DNA from: Methanoculleus formosensis
GTDB lineage: Archaea; Halobacteriota; Methanomicrobia; Methanomicrobiales; Methanoculleaceae
Length of the DNA stretch: 64,000 nt
NCBI RefSeq assembly: GCF_025384765.1
Contig: NZ_VHLL01000005.1
Location: forward strand, 62,001 to 126,000
Direction: 5' to 3'
This document shows, piece after piece, positions 37,860 to 47,336 of the stretch; position 1 is the first letter of the stretch; each line of letters starts with the position of its first letter. The translations under genes and the position numbers were made by a program. The notes under the pieces were generated by a model. It ran no database searches. It was not told the origin of the DNA and saw nothing but the letters and a program-made list of their open reading frames with translations.

Positions 37860-40660
37860 GGTTTCTTGAGGATCTCCTTTAAGAACGCACCCGTGTGACT
37901 CCCTTCAACCAGAGCGACCTCCTCGGGGGTCCCCGTCGCGACGACCTCACCGCCGGCATCCCCACCCTCGGGGCCGAGATCGATGATGTGGTCGGCGGAC
38001 TTGATGACGTCCAGGTTGTGCTCGATCACCACCATCGTGTTCCCCCGCGCCACAAGGTCGTCGAGGACGGCGATCAGGTTCTTCACGTCGTGGAAGTGCA
38101 GCCCGGTCGTCGGTTCGTCGAGGAGGTAGATCGTCTTCCCCGTGGCCCGCTTTGCAAGTTCGCGGGTCAGTTTGATCCGCTGCGCCTCGCCGCCCGAGAG
38201 GGTGGTGGAACTCTGGCCGAGTTTGATGTAACCGAGCCCGACCCGTGCAAGGGTATCGAGTTTGTTCCTGATCGAGGGGACGTTCTCGAAGAGGGCCAGC
38301 GCCTCCTCGACGCTCATGTCGAGGACGTCGGCGATGGACTTGCCCCGGTACTTCACCTCGAGGGTCTCGCGGTTGTAGCGCGCCCCCTTGCACTCCTCGC
38401 ACTCGACGTAAACGTCGGGGAGGAAGTTCATCTCGATCTTGATGAGACCTTCACCCTGGCAGGCCTCGCACCGCCCGCCCTTGACGTTGAACGAGAACCG
38501 GCCGGGCTTGTAGCCCCGGACCTTCGCTTCCTTCGTCTCGGCAAAGACCTTCCGGATCTCATCGAAGACCTTGGTGTAGGTCGCCGGGTTCGAGCGCGGC
38601 GTCCGCCCGATGGGGCTCTGGTCGATGACGATCACCTTGTCCAGGTCGTCGTCGAAGACGAGGCTGTCGTGCTTCCCCGGAAGTTCCCGTGAACCGTGGA
38701 GTTTCTGCATCAGCGCTCGGTAAAGCGTCTCGTAGATGAGCGTGGACTTCCCCGATCCCGAGACACCGGTGATGACCGTCAGGACGCCGATGGGGATCTT
38801 CGCATCGATGCCCTTGAGGTTGTTCTCCCGGCAGCCCGAGAGCCTGATGAACCGGTCGCTCCTCCGACGAGAAGCAGGAACCTCGATCCTGAGATCGCCG
38901 GAGAGGTAGCGGCCGGTGATCGATGCCGGGTTTGCCGCGATGGCGTCCGGCGGCCCTTCCGCGACGATGTCGCCGCCGTGGAGCCCGGCTCCGGGCCCCA
39001 TGTCCACGACCCAGTCGGCGCTCCGGATGGTATCCTCGTCGTGCTCCACCACGACGAGGGTGTTGCCGAGGTCGCGGAGGTGCTGCAGGGTCTCGAGGAG
39101 TTTCCGGTTGTCGCGCTGGTGCAGCCCGATGGAGGGCTCGTCGAGGACATAGAGCACCCCCGTGAGGTTCGACCCGATCTGCGTCGCGAGGCGTATCCGC
39201 TGCGCTTCCCCGCCCGAGAGGCTGCCTGCGCTCCGCGAGAGGGTCAGGTAGCCGACGCCGACCTGCTCCAGGAACTCGAGCCGGGCGGCGATCTCCTTCA
39301 AGACCTGTTTTGCGATCTCGCGCTCGGTCTCGGTGAGGTCCAGCGTCCGGAAGAACGAGCGCGCTCCCGTGACCGAGAGGTCGGTGACCTCGACGATGGA
39401 CTTCCCGGCGACCTTCACGGCAAGCACCTTCTCTTTGAGCCTCCTGCCCTCGCACTTCGGGCAGGGGAGGATCCTCATGAACTTCTCGAGTTCATGGCGG
39501 CGATACTCCGACTGGGTCTGGTGGTAGAGCCGTTCGGCCTGCGGGGCGAGGCCCTCCCACGTCCCGGAGTGCGACCATGAGTCCCCGTTCCGGGTTTGCA
39601 TCGAGAGGCGGAGGTGCTCCGGTGAGCCGAACATCAGGGCGTTGTACTGCTGCTCGGTGAGATCCTTGATCGGCGTCAGGACCGAGAACCCGAAGTGTTT
39701 CGCGACGGCGCCGAGGTACTGGCTCCGGTAGCCGTCGAGGAAGTTCCGGTAGAGCATGACGGCGCCTTCGGCGATCGACTTGCTCTTGTCCGGAATGATC
39801 AGGTCCGGATCGAACTCCATCCTGAACCCAAGCCCGTTGCACTCCTCGCACGCGCCGAACGGGCTGTTGAAAGAGAACATCCGGGGCTGGAGTTCCTCGA
39901 ATGCAATCCCACAGATCGGGCAGGCCATGAGCGCCGAGCAGGTCTCCTCGTTGCCGTCCTCGTCGACGACGATGACGAGCCCTTCGGACTTTGCAAGGGC
40001 GTTCTCGATCGCCTCGACGAGTCTTGAGCGCTCGTCGACGGAGAGGCGGTCGATGACCACGTCGATGTCGTGCTTGCGGTAGCGCTCGAGGGTGATCTCC
40101 TCGTCCGTCCGGTGGATATCCCCATTGACCCGGACCCGGGCGTAGCCCTCCCGGTTGAGGTCTTTGAAGACCTGCTGGTAGGTTCCCTTCTTCTGCCGGA
40201 TGACCGGGGCGAGAATGGTGACTGTCCCTGCCATCGTGGAGACGATATGGTCGGCGATCTTCTCCGGTGACTGCGCCTCGATGGGGATATGGTGCTCCGG
40301 GCAGAACGGCGTCCCTATCCGGGCGAAGAGGAGCCGCAGGTAGTCGTAGATCTCTGTGACCGTGCCGACGGTGCTCCGGGGGTTCTTCGACGTCGTCTTC
40401 TGCTCGATGGAGATGGCGGGCGAGAGCCCGTCGATGCTGTCGACGTCCGGTTTCTGCATCAGCCCGAGGAACTGCCGTGCATAAGCGGAGAGCGACTCCA
40501 CGTAGCGCCGCTGCCCCTCGGCGTAGATGGTATCGAAGGCAAGCGTGGATTTCCCCGACCCGGAGACGCCGGTGAGGACGATGAGCCGGTCGCGCGGGAG
40601 TTCGACGGTGATATTGTTGAGGTTGTGCTCCCGCGCCCCCTTGATGACGATCTTCTTCAT
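37856..40660 (-). CDS. uvrA: excinuclease ABC subunit A
   Basis: DNA-damage sensor ATPase of nucleotide excision repair, 934 residues, normal length. Two ABC modules: Walker [20 protein letters not shown] in the N-terminal half and [20 protein letters not shown] in the C-terminal half, each with an ABC signature ([31 protein letters not shown]). Zinc sites are visible as CPICGIAF...[16 protein letters not shown] and CEACQGEG...CEECKGARY. It is the first gene of the uvrA-uvrC-uvrB operon. A TATA box at 40715-40724 is 55-60 nt upstream of ATG 40660. Confidence 0.97.
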   Translation of the reverse strand: MKKIVIKGAREHNLNNITVELPRDRLIVLTGVSGSGKSTLAFDTIYAEGQRRYVESLSAYARQFLGLMQKPDVDSIDGLSPAISIEQKTTSKNPRSTVGTVTEIYDYLRLLFARIGTPFCPEHHIPIEAQSPEKIADHIVSTMAGTVTILAPVIRQKKGTYQQVFKDLNREGYARVRVNGDIHRTDEEITLERYRKHDIDVVIDRLSVDERSRLVEAIENALAKSEGLVIVVDEDGNEETCSALMACPICGIAFEELQPRMFSFNSPFGACEECNGLGFRMEFDPDLIIPDKSKSIAEGAVMLYRNFLDGYRSQYLGAVAKHFGFSVLTPIKDLTEQQYNALMFGSPEHLRLSMQTRNGDSWSHSGTWEGLAPQAERLYHQTQSEYRRHELEKFMRILPCPKCEGRRLKEKVLAVKVAGKSIVEVTDLSVTGARSFFRTLDLTETEREIAKQVLKEIAARLEFLEQVGVGYLTLSRSAGSLSGGEAQRIRLATQIGSNLTGVLYVLDEPSIGLHQRDNRKLLETLQHLRDLGNTLVVVEHDEDTIRSADWVVDMGPGAGLHGGDIVAEGPPDAIAANPASITGRYLSGDLRIEVPASRRRSDRFIRLSGCRENNLKGIDAKIPIGVLTVITGVSGSGKSTLIYETLYRALMQKLHGSRELPGKHDSLVFDDDLDKVIVIDQSPIGRTPRSNPATYTKVFDEIRKVFAETKEAKVRGYKPGRFSFNVKGGRCEACQGEGLIKIEMNFLPDVYVECEECKGARYNRETLEVKYRGKSIADVLDMSVEEALALFENVPSIRNKLDTLARVGLGYIKLGQSSTTLSGGEAQRIKLTRELAKRATGKTIYLLDEPTTGLHFHDVKNLIAVLDDLVARGNTMVVIEHNLDVIKSADHIIDLGPEGGDAGGEVVATGTPEEVALVEGSHTGAFLKEILKKP

Positions 40661-40714
40661 TTTCCTGCCCTGATAAATTGATCTTCTGAGCTCATAGCCG
40701 TTTGTGATCCAAAA

Positions 40715-40724
40715 TTTTTAAATA
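40715..40724 (-). promoter_or_regulatory. TATA box of the uvrACB operon
   Basis: Reads tatttaaaaa on the minus strand, 55 nt before ATG 40660, implying a leader of about 30 nt. Confidence 0.5.
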
Positions 40725-40838
40725 CTAACTTGACGTTTCGCCCGGGATCGGGACCGTCCCGGTGAGAGAGAACAAGCTCTGTTCGGACCCGCCCTGTGAG
40801 GAGAGGTGATGTAAAAGGGTGTTGTGAGGCGGTGGCGA

Positions 40839-41294
40839 TTACCACGCCTCGGGGTATGCCATATTCGTGTAGATATCTTCGAGCCGTGCCTTGTGACCCA
40901 TCTCCATGTTTGCAAGCTGGACAAAGACCATCTTCTGTTCTGCATCCGCGGAGGCGGCGCCAAGCTGCTTGTACATCTGGGCGGCCTGCAGTTCCTTCTT
41001 GATGGCGAGTAACAGACCGTCGAGCGGCTTCATGTCGACCGAGAGCGTGGGTGCATCGATGGAGTCGGTGATCTTGTAGTCTTTGGCCGCGACAAAGTGC
41101 ATCTGCTTTGCGTCACGGAGCAGCAGGGCCTGAAGGTACTCCCGGTGCCCCTTCTCTTCATCAGCAAGGTCGAGGAAGATCGTCCTCAGGTTTGCATCCT
41201 TCGCCCTGTCGGCGACCGACTTGTAGAAGGTATACGACTCTACTTCGCTGTCGATGGCGTTTGTGATAATATTCTGGAATTCTTTGGAATCCAT
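40839..41294 (-). CDS. ferritin-like / rubrerythrin-type diiron protein
   Basis: A 151-residue four-helix-bundle protein with the diiron carboxylate pattern: helix 1 NAIDSEVESYTFYKSVADRA, helix 2 IFLDLADEEKGHREYLQALL (ExxxH), helix 3 DGLLLAIKKELQAAQMYKQL and helix 4 VFVQLANMEMGHKARLEDIY (ExxxH). The rubredoxin-like tail of full rubrerythrin is missing. It could detoxify peroxide or store iron, possibly with the double rubredoxin at 23177 as donor. ATG 41294 follows GAGGAG by about 9 nt; ATG 41303 is an alternative. An 8-bp inverted repeat lies about 54 nt upstream. Confidence 0.9.
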   Translation of the reverse strand: MDSKEFQNIITNAIDSEVESYTFYKSVADRAKDANLRTIFLDLADEEKGHREYLQALLLRDAKQMHFVAAKDYKITDSIDAPTLSVDMKPLDGLLLAIKKELQAAQMYKQLGAASADAEQKMVFVQLANMEMGHKARLEDIYTNMAYPEAW

Positions 41295-41347
41295 ATTTTT
41301 CATCTCCTCTTTTGTTGAGAAATGCGGCCACGGGACCGGCTGCACAC

Positions 41348-41371
41348 TTAGTTCGCGATTTAACGAACTAA
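41348..41371. promoter_or_regulatory. inverted-repeat operator candidate before the ferritin-like gene
   Basis: ttagttcg (41348-41355) and cgaactaa (41364-41371) form perfect 8-bp inverted arms around an AT-rich 8-nt centre, cgatttaa. It sits 54-77 nt before ATG 41294, close to or over the promoter. The symmetry fits binding of a dimeric regulator, such as a redox- or metal-responsive one. Confidence 0.55.
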
Positions 41372-41619
41372 ACTTAATTGGGAATACGGGCATTTATACT
41401 TTCCCTCTAACCCGGCTTCTGGCTGCACCAGCGCTCCCGTGGGCGAAAGGGGCATCAGGAGAGCCTTCATGATGCGGTTCTCCACCGCATCTGCCGGTGC
41501 GCTCCCGGGTGCGATCCGCATCTTCTGGGCCCGGGGCAATCCGGACACCAACCCTTGAAGGGGAGAGGTTTTTGCAATTCCCGGTCCAACCTTCTATCTA
41601 CGATGGGGGAGGTTTTTTC

Positions 41620-42345
41620 ATGCAGGAGGAACGGATAGTGCGGGGAGGAGGCGCTCCCCGGCGGGTCGTCGAGGTCGTGCAGGACCGGCACGGGAACCCG
41701 ATCGAGATATTCGACCCGCCGTTCTACCGCAACGAGTTCGAGGACGCCTACCGGTTCATCATCGACGACTACGTCGTTGCGCCAAGAGAGATCGGCCTCT
41801 TCCTCCCCTGTGCCGTGCGGAAACCCTACAGCCAGAGCCCGAGCCACAAGCTCTTCCGGCGGATCATCGACGGCGTCCTTGCCCCGGCGGACTACCATAT
41901 CGTCATCTTCGGGACCTGCGGGACAGTTCCCGCGGAGCTCGAGTGCATGTACCCCTACCGGAACTACCACTACATGCTCGGCAAGGCCACGGACGAGCGA
42001 ATCCGGCGGGACTTCCACCGGATCGAGGTCTACCGGCTGAAGGGTTACCTCGAGAAGACCCGGGAGACCTACCGCCACCGGCTCGCCTACTGCATCGGGC
42101 CGTTCCGAAAAGCCATGGTCGAGGCCTCGAAAGCGACCGGGATCGCCGTCGACCTGCTCCCCTCCGACCCCATGATCGAACGGCTCTACGATATCGACTG
42201 CCCCTTCCCGGAGGGCAGCCTCTCGATGCAGGGCTATATCGACGAGTTCCGCGAGGGGCTTGAGGAACTGGCGGGGGAGATACGCGCCGGGGACACGACG
42301 GCTCTGGAAGGCTGCCCGGAGCGGCGGGGGCCGGCGAGGGCGTGA
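41620..42345 (+). CDS. DUF5591-like protein (ArcS-related domain)
   Basis: A 241-residue protein that resembles the DUF5591 domain found in archaeosine synthase ArcS and in related stand-alone proteins. Supporting segments are VAPREIGLFLPCAVRKPYSQ, SPSHKLFRRII, IFGTCGTVPAELECMYPYRN and YHYMLGKATDERIRRDF. Only this domain is present, without the PUA or TGT-like parts of ArcS, so the function is open: RNA modification is a guess from the domain. ATG 41620 lies 7 nt after GGGGAGG. It diverges from the ferritin-like gene across a 325-nt gap holding the inverted repeat. Confidence 0.75.
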   Translation: MQEERIVRGGGAPRRVVEVVQDRHGNPIEIFDPPFYRNEFEDAYRFIIDDYVVAPREIGLFLPCAVRKPYSQSPSHKLFRRIIDGVLAPADYHIVIFGTCGTVPAELECMYPYRNYHYMLGKATDERIRRDFHRIEVYRLKGYLEKTRETYRHRLAYCIGPFRKAMVEASKATGIAVDLLPSDPMIERLYDIDCPFPEGSLSMQGYIDEFREGLEELAGEIRAGDTTALEGCPERRGPARA

Positions 42346-42440
42346 TTTGGGAAAGAGGGTGCGGGTCTCCCTGCCTCGCGCCTAACGGTGCTCGCACCAG
42401 CACCACTCATGCGTGACCTTCTGATTGCGTCTCAGGTATG

Positions 42441-42698
42441 ATTTCGTGGGGCTATCACCCCGGGGAAGGGGCTGACGGGGAGTACGACGGTTCGTAGAAC
42501 CGGAGCTTGAGCACCGATAGGTGCGAGTGCGATCTTCCGACAGGAACGGAGCACGAGAAGCCGTTAGGCTTTGAAGAGGGCACACTCCCTCCCCCGCCTC
42601 TATCTCATAAATAACCATGTAACCCCCACCCCACCCGGCGGCCTCCTCCCCCGCCCCCAGGGGCGGGGGCAGTGCGTGGCGATATCCCCACGGAATCC
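42441..42698 (-). repeat. dispersed TIR element, copy 7, split by a nested repeat
   Basis: Outer ends match the family: gtggggctatcaccccgggg on the left and gtggcgatatccccacggaa on the right, with the ccgcccccaggggcgggggc hairpin. About 100 nt (42481-42580) interrupts the left half after ctgacgggg; the interrupted text resumes at gggcacactccctcccccgc. Confidence 0.78.
42482..42580 (+). repeat. small hairpin repeat (family 2), copy b, nested in TIR copy 7
   Basis: Contains cggttcgtagaaccg and gagcaccgataggtgc, matching the hairpins at 33915-33996 in order and spacing. It sits inside a TIR element, so it probably arrived later than the host copy. Confidence 0.55.
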
Positions 42699-42869
42699 GC
42701 GCATGCGATCTCGACTGGCGGAGGGTGCGAGCTACAATCCTACAACCCGAGTTTCAGAACAATGACGCCCCATGCAGCATTGCTTCAAGTCACACCGGCA
42801 AAAGCAGTGGTTGGAATGGGTTGCAGGAGAACCCAAACCTGGTTTCTCCTAAGTTGTCCCCGTGCAGTG

Positions 42870-42950
42870 GACCGCGGGAGTATCGCCACGCGGGGAGGGG
42901 CTGACGGGGAGGGGGGAGCATCCCCCTCCCCTGTCTCAACACCAGAGCCA
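42870..42950 (-). repeat. dispersed TIR element, copy 8 (truncated)
   Basis: Holds only the terminal repeat gtggaccgcgggagtatcgc, the ctgacggggaggggggagca hairpin and cccctcccctgtctcaacac, then loses similarity. The rest of 42346-43042 holds no gene that I can support. Confidence 0.75.
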
Positions 42951-43042
42951 TGCAGTTCATCATGATCAAGTGGTGCGAGATCACCATACGAACACGGATA
43001 GGTCGGCATTCAATATTCCGAGCTGGAATTCCAAACCCTTCC

Positions 43043-44335
43043 TCACTTCGGCTTATGATACCCCCACTTCTCCAGCGCCTCCCGGAGTGCCGTGGCCTTC
43101 TTCGCCTTCTCGTCGAGTGTCTCGCCGTTTTTCCAGGCCTCGATCGCCTGCATCACGGCCTCTGCGCCCGCCCGCGTGCCCTTCGGGTGGCCGTGGATGC
43201 CGCCGCTCACCAGGAGGACGAGTTCGGTGCCGTAGATATCGAGCACGTCCGGCACGAGGCCGGGGTGGAGCCCGCCTGAGGAGACCGGGAACGCGCTCTT
43301 GATACTGCCCCAGTCCTGGTCGAGGGCCATCTGGTCGACGGCGTTCGTGCGCTTCTCCCGGAGCACGTCCGCAAGCACCGTGGCTTCCGCCCGGGTACCG
43401 ACCAGCTTCCCCACAGCGGTTCCGGTATGGATCTGCGAGACACCGACAAGGCGCATCATCTTCGCCAGGAACTGCATCGTGACCCCGTGCTTCTCGTCCC
43501 GATCGAAGGCCGCGTGCATCGCCCGGTGGGCGTGGATGGCAAGCCCGAGATCGGAGCAGTAGTCCCGGAGAGTCGCGACGGCCGCCGTCCCGGTGACCAC
43601 GACATCGATCATCGCGTAGTTCCAGCCGTAGTCAGCGAGCATCTTTGCCCGCTGCTTCATGACCTCCGTCTCGGCCGTGATGTTGATGAACGCGGACTTC
43701 ACGTCGCCGGTCTCCTTCTCGGCCTTATCCCGCATCTTCGCCATCGCGCGGACGCGGTCCTCGAACCGGTTGAACGGCTGGGACGTCAGGTTCTCGTCGT
43801 CCTTGACGAAGTCGAATCCACCCATCCAGGTCTCGTAGCTGACCTCAGCGTGCTCCTCCGCGGTGAAACCCACCTTCGGCTTTGGGACCGCGCCCGTGAG
43901 CGGCCGGCCGCGGACATTCATCATATCCCGGATCCCCTCCATGCCGAAGTGCGGCCCCTTGAAGTGCCGGAGGTATTCGGCAGGGAGCGAGGCGTCGATC
44001 AGCCGGAGACGGTCGAGTGCCTTCATCCCGAAGATGTTCCCGGCGATCCCGCTCAGGAGCTGGGGTGCGTTCCCCTCCTCCCAGAGGGCGAGCGGGTATG
44101 CGATCTTCACGTAGTTCCCCTCGATCTCGAACGCCTTCGCCTGGAGGTCACGCATCCGGGGCGGCAGGGTGAAGAGCGTCGTCCAGGTTCCGGTCGAACT
44201 CTCCGACGCGATCCTCCCGACCGCCTCCTCCCTGCTGATCCCCTCCGCAGGCTCGAAGTAGTAGAGGGCTACGAGTTCGTCCGCACCGGGGGTGTGGTTC
44301 AGGTCAACAAACTCTTCGTACCAGTCAATTGCCAT
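43043..44335 (-). CDS. rbcL: ribulose-bisphosphate carboxylase, form III
   Basis: Archaeal RuBisCO of 430 residues, acting in nucleotide (AMP) salvage or a reductive hexulose-phosphate cycle in methanogens. Catalytic and binding motifs are GAVPKPKVGF (Lys152, Lys154), MGGFDFVKDDENL with the carbamylated Lys178 and metal ligands Asp180/Glu181, the AIHAHRAMHAAF segment, HTGTAVGKL (loop 6 Lys) and VSSGGLHPG. Small-subunit and other Calvin-type genes are absent here. ATG 44335 has GAGGTGA 5 nt upstream; the extra N-terminal residues in the open frame look non-coding. It diverges from the alpha/beta hydrolase gene over 140 nt. Confidence 0.96.
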   Translation of the reverse strand: MAIDWYEEFVDLNHTPGADELVALYYFEPAEGISREEAVGRIASESSTGTWTTLFTLPPRMRDLQAKAFEIEGNYVKIAYPLALWEEGNAPQLLSGIAGNIFGMKALDRLRLIDASLPAEYLRHFKGPHFGMEGIRDMMNVRGRPLTGAVPKPKVGFTAEEHAEVSYETWMGGFDFVKDDENLTSQPFNRFEDRVRAMAKMRDKAEKETGDVKSAFINITAETEVMKQRAKMLADYGWNYAMIDVVVTGTAAVATLRDYCSDLGLAIHAHRAMHAAFDRDEKHGVTMQFLAKMMRLVGVSQIHTGTAVGKLVGTRAEATVLADVLREKRTNAVDQMALDQDWGSIKSAFPVSSGGLHPGLVPDVLDIYGTELVLLVSGGIHGHPKGTRAGAEAVMQAIEAWKNGETLDEKAKKATALREALEKWGYHKPK

Positions 44336-44475
44336 CAAATCACCTCTTGAAGGAAGGAACTCGCGGGTAGAAAAACCTTCCATTCTGAACAGGGTATAGA
44401 ATGCCGGAATCACTTTCTCCCCGCAGGCGCCAGGTTTATCCGCCGGCGGGTCGAGAGGAGAGCAGAAGGAGTCTT

Positions 44476-45312
44476 ATGGAACGAACTGCCGATAATTTGC
44501 GCCCGATTTTCGATTACGATGCAGAAAGACCTCCCGCGATCGAGATTGCCGGCACCGGCGTCTCGGTCAGCGACCTGACCTACCGGACTGCACCGGAACG
44601 GGGGGTTCGGGCCTACCTGGTGGCCCCGGCAGAAGTTGACCGGCCGAAACGCTCCGCTGCCATTCTCTTCCTCCACCCGGGACTTGGTTCCCGCGCCACG
44701 TTCCTCGCCGAGGCCGTGGCCCTTGCCGGGATGGGTGCGGCCTCCCTGCTCGTCGACGCCCCCTGGGCCGCCGATACGGCAGCAGCCTGGGGTCAGGCAG
44801 TCACGGATCCCGAGGAGGCCGTGAGGGAGTATACCCGGACGGTGATCGACCTTCGCCGGGGGATAGATCTCCTCGTAGCGCAGCCAACCGTCGATCCGGA
44901 CCGGATCGGGTTCGTGGGCCACAGTGTCGGGGCGCTTTTCGGGGCGGTGCTCGCCGGCGTCGATCGGAGGGTGAAGGCCGCGGTCCTGATGGCGGGCACC
45001 GGGAGGTTTGTCGACGTTGCCGCCGTGAACCTGCCCGACCTGCAGGGCGAGGAATTCGAGCATTACCGCCGGACGCTCGCGGAACTCGACCCTGCCGTCT
45101 GGATCGGCCGTGCCGCACCCACCCCGCTCTTCTTCCAGGCCGCTCTTCGCGACGAGTTCTTCACGGAGGAGCAGGCCCGGGAGTTCTTCGAGCAGGCGGG
45201 CGATCCAAAGTCGCTCAAATGGTACGACGCGGGCCATTCTCTGAACGAAGCGGCCCGCCGCGACCGCATCGCATGGCTGGCTGATCGGCTCTCGCTGGAC
45301 GGTTCCCGGTAG
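44476..45312 (+). CDS. alpha/beta hydrolase (dienelactone-hydrolase-like)
   Basis: A 278-residue serine hydrolase. The nucleophile elbow is FVGHSVGALFG (Ser in GHSVG), the oxyanion region is LFLHPGLGSRATF, the acid is probably in FFQAALRDEFFTEEQ, and the His is in DAGHSLNEAARRD. Ester or thioester hydrolysis is likely, substrate unknown. Start ATG 44476 lies 5 nt after AAGGAG. It is divergent from RuBisCO, so a shared promoter region is possible. Confidence 0.88.
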   Translation: MERTADNLRPIFDYDAERPPAIEIAGTGVSVSDLTYRTAPERGVRAYLVAPAEVDRPKRSAAILFLHPGLGSRATFLAEAVALAGMGAASLLVDAPWAADTAAAWGQAVTDPEEAVREYTRTVIDLRRGIDLLVAQPTVDPDRIGFVGHSVGALFGAVLAGVDRRVKAAVLMAGTGRFVDVAAVNLPDLQGEEFEHYRRTLAELDPAVWIGRAAPTPLFFQAALRDEFFTEEQAREFFEQAGDPKSLKWYDAGHSLNEAARRDRIAWLADRLSLDGSR

Positions 45313-45394
45313 CGGGAAAGAAAGGATTATTGCTACAAATACATTCTTTTGTCATAAAAGGTAAACATTATAACATACTTGATTCTTACTAATA

Positions 45395-45493
45395 CATGGC
45401 CAGGCATCATGCGCGATGGAACCCTGCCTGCGCCTCGTCTTTCATAGTCCGTAGCGTGTTACTGCACGTCCTACCTGTACCCAACCATTTTTT
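45395..45493 (+). ncRNA. candidate small RNA
   Basis: An attataac TATA-like box near 45369-45376 is followed at about 25 nt by a 100-nt stretch with no coding frame of its own. The stretch has a likely stem (ccaggc with gcctgc-type pairing) and ends in a run of six T at 45487-45492. The gene on the other strand ends at 45499. Expression is unknown. Confidence 0.3.
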
Positions 45494-45498
45494 GGCGC

Positions 45499-45834
45499 TC
45501 ACTCGGAGATCCCGTCGAGAACCTTCTCGATCCTGTCCACCTTCGCCTCGATCCGCTCCAGCGACTGCCGCAGCATCTGGAGTTCCGCGCCGGCATCCTT
45601 CTGTTCGGCGACATTCGCCACCTGCCTCTCGATCCACTCCTTGATCCTTACGGCGATGATGAAGAGCAGCGTCAGGACGCCGAGATTTACAATAACTATG
45701 AAGGATCCGGCGAGCACGGCATTCAAGGAGTTCGAACCGCCGAGCAAGCCGGCAATAAGGCCGCTGATCACGAGCAACGCAACAACGGCGCCCCATAGTG
45801 CCTTCAGGTAGAGTTTCCACCTATCCTGTTTCAT
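45499..45834 (-). CDS. small membrane protein with C-terminal coiled coil
   Basis: A 111-residue protein with two hydrophobic helices (WGAVVALLVISGLIAGLLGG; LAGSFIVIVNLGVLTLLFII) and a C-terminal heptad coiled coil (MLRQSLERIEAKVDRIEKVL). No family name recognised. ATG 45834 lies 5 nt after GAGGTC and overlaps the end of the ArsR-type gene by 14 nt, so the two are cotranscribed. In context it could be the sensor or effector partner of the regulator. Confidence 0.8.
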   Translation of the reverse strand: MKQDRWKLYLKALWGAVVALLVISGLIAGLLGGSNSLNAVLAGSFIVIVNLGVLTLLFIIAVRIKEWIERQVANVAEQKDAGAELQMLRQSLERIEAKVDRIEKVLDGISE

Positions 45835-46141
45835 CCTTTGACCTCTGTAGCGATGTAATGACATCCAGGTTCAGCACCACCTCAAAAGGCACCGCCCGAT
45901 AGTACCTCCGGAGGTACGGCGGCTCGTCCGATGTCCGGCTGACCGCCTCCGCGAGACCGAGTTTCTCGAGCTGCCGGAGATAAATGGCAGCCAGCGGCCG
46001 CGATATGCCGAGCTCTTCGGCAATCTCGCGGGCATACTTCTCTTCGACCGCGATCGCCCCGAGTACCGCAAGCCGCTGCTCGTTCCCGAACAGGGAGAGC
46101 AGCCGCGCCAGTTCGGGGAGAGTGCTGAAAGACAATGTCAA
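45821..46141 (-). CDS. ArsR-type winged-helix regulator
   Basis: A 106-residue DNA-binding protein with an ArsR-like core: LPELARLLSLFGNEQRLAVL then AREIAEELGISRPLAAIYLR (recognition helix region) and QLEKLGLAEAVSR wing. The Cys metal-binding motif of classic ArsR (ELCVCDL) is absent. The start is probably TTG 46141, as no in-frame ATG precedes the domain; a TTG at 46135 is an alternative. It leads a two-gene operon with the membrane protein. Confidence 0.83.
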   Translation of the reverse strand: MTLSFSTLPELARLLSLFGNEQRLAVLGAIAVEEKYAREIAEELGISRPLAAIYLRQLEKLGLAEAVSRTSDEPPYLRRYYRAVPFEVVLNLDVITSLQRSKDETG

Positions 46142-46682
46142 CAGGTGTTAACTATTTTTTACACATATCGATCTTACCATACGAAGCCCCGCACGAGAAA
46201 GGAGATCGACCGGGAGAAGTGCGCCCTGAAGGTGCTCCGCGGAGGTTCGTCGGCCGATCGCGCTAAGGCGGCCCTTCGTGCAGTAGATACGTGGAACCGG
46301 TAGCGGTCGGGGAGAACTTCCGGAGGGACGTGCCCCCCGGAATCGTCCGGTGGATCAGGATAGGTGGGTGTAGGAGAGCCACATCGCACGTTCTCCCCGC
46401 CGGCATCGGATCCGACCATTGTTCGATGGCATCTGCGTGGGCATCGCCAGGATCCGGTGCATTCAGGGCAATCACAGTACATGCTTGTGTGGTTTCGGCC
46501 GTGGATCTTCTCCGGCCCGCGGCACATGCCGGAAGCACGGCGGCTGCCGGGAAGAACCGCTTCCGGCCCGATCAACGCATTGCCCCTGCGGTGGGAATGG
46601 TTCCGCACCGACGTACAGGAAGTCGGCCCGGACGGCGATATATTGCTACGGCGGCCACGGTAGGATCGTTGAACCGCGCGGT
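46142..46682. other. 541-bp gap with no supported gene
   Basis: Long open frames exist on both strands (for example 46174-46686 minus and 46291-46836 plus), but their products are rich in Arg, Ser, Pro and Cys with no domain-like pattern, and they contradict each other. A decayed gene is possible. No TIR element is present. Confidence 0.4.
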
Positions 46683-47336
46683 TCAATGCTTCCCGGGGAG
46701 ATCCCTGATGTATTCGAGCGCGAGCAGCGCGTCCTCGCGTTTCTGGTCGACGGCATGCTCCCCGGCAAATGCCGCGAACCGGGCGAGTTCATCCGGGTCA
46801 GCCTTCCCTTCCGCCGACTCGACGACCGCATCGTAAGTCCGGTCGGGGAAGTAGAGCCCCCGGGCGGCCTCGAGGAGCGCCCCTGCCGCGTCGGCACCGA
46901 TCACCCCGGACGCGAGCGCCTCCTGCAGGGTCGCCCGGATGTTCACGAGCGGTTCGGAGAGCGGCACGAACGTCTCGGGGTCAAAGAGGAGCGCCACCTC
47001 GTCGTCGGCGACGAGCCTCCCCTCACGGTAGGCCAGGTAGATCTCCCCGACCCCTTCCATCCCGAGGCTGTCGAGTTCCGCGGCCCGGAGCGCTCCCATG
47101 CTCGAAGCACCGACGACCCGCACCCCGGCCCGGAGGGCGGCGAGGACCTCCCGGTGGGCTACGGCACAGTCCTGGAAGAAGACACCGTCGATGAGCCCGA
47201 TGATCCGGGCCCCGGCGCGTGCGGCCTCCAGGACGTCGCCCCGTTTTGCCGGCGGGCGGTAATTGGCGTCGAGGATTGCCCGGGCAGTCTCGCGGTCACA
47301 GCTGGGACCGAGGAAGACGACGACTTCGTGCGTCAC
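46683..47336 (-). CDS. tfuA: TfuA-like protein
   Basis: A 217-residue partner of YcaO. In methanogens this pair installs the thioglycine in the alpha subunit of methyl-coenzyme M reductase. It starts VTHEVVVFLGPSCDRETARA and has GLIDGVFFQDCAVAHREVLA, then VGASSMGALRAAEL and GVGEIYLAYREGRLVADDEV, matching the TfuA family. GTG 47336 lies 5 nt after GGAGG and overlaps the ycaO end by 41 nt, so coupled translation is expected. Confidence 0.92.
   Translation of the reverse strand: MTHEVVVFLGPSCDRETARAILDANYRPPAKRGDVLEAARAGARIIGLIDGVFFQDCAVAHREVLAALRAGVRVVGASSMGALRAAELDSLGMEGVGEIYLAYREGRLVADDEVALLFDPETFVPLSEPLVNIRATLQEALASGVIGADAAGALLEAARGLYFPDRTYDAVVESAEGKADPDELARFAAFAGEHAVDQKREDALLALEYIRDLPGKH

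Noticed and set aside
46174-46836. Overlapping frames on both strands in the 46142-46682 gap
   Set aside because: No domain-like pattern, unusual amino-acid composition and mutual contradiction; recorded as a gap with a possible decayed gene.
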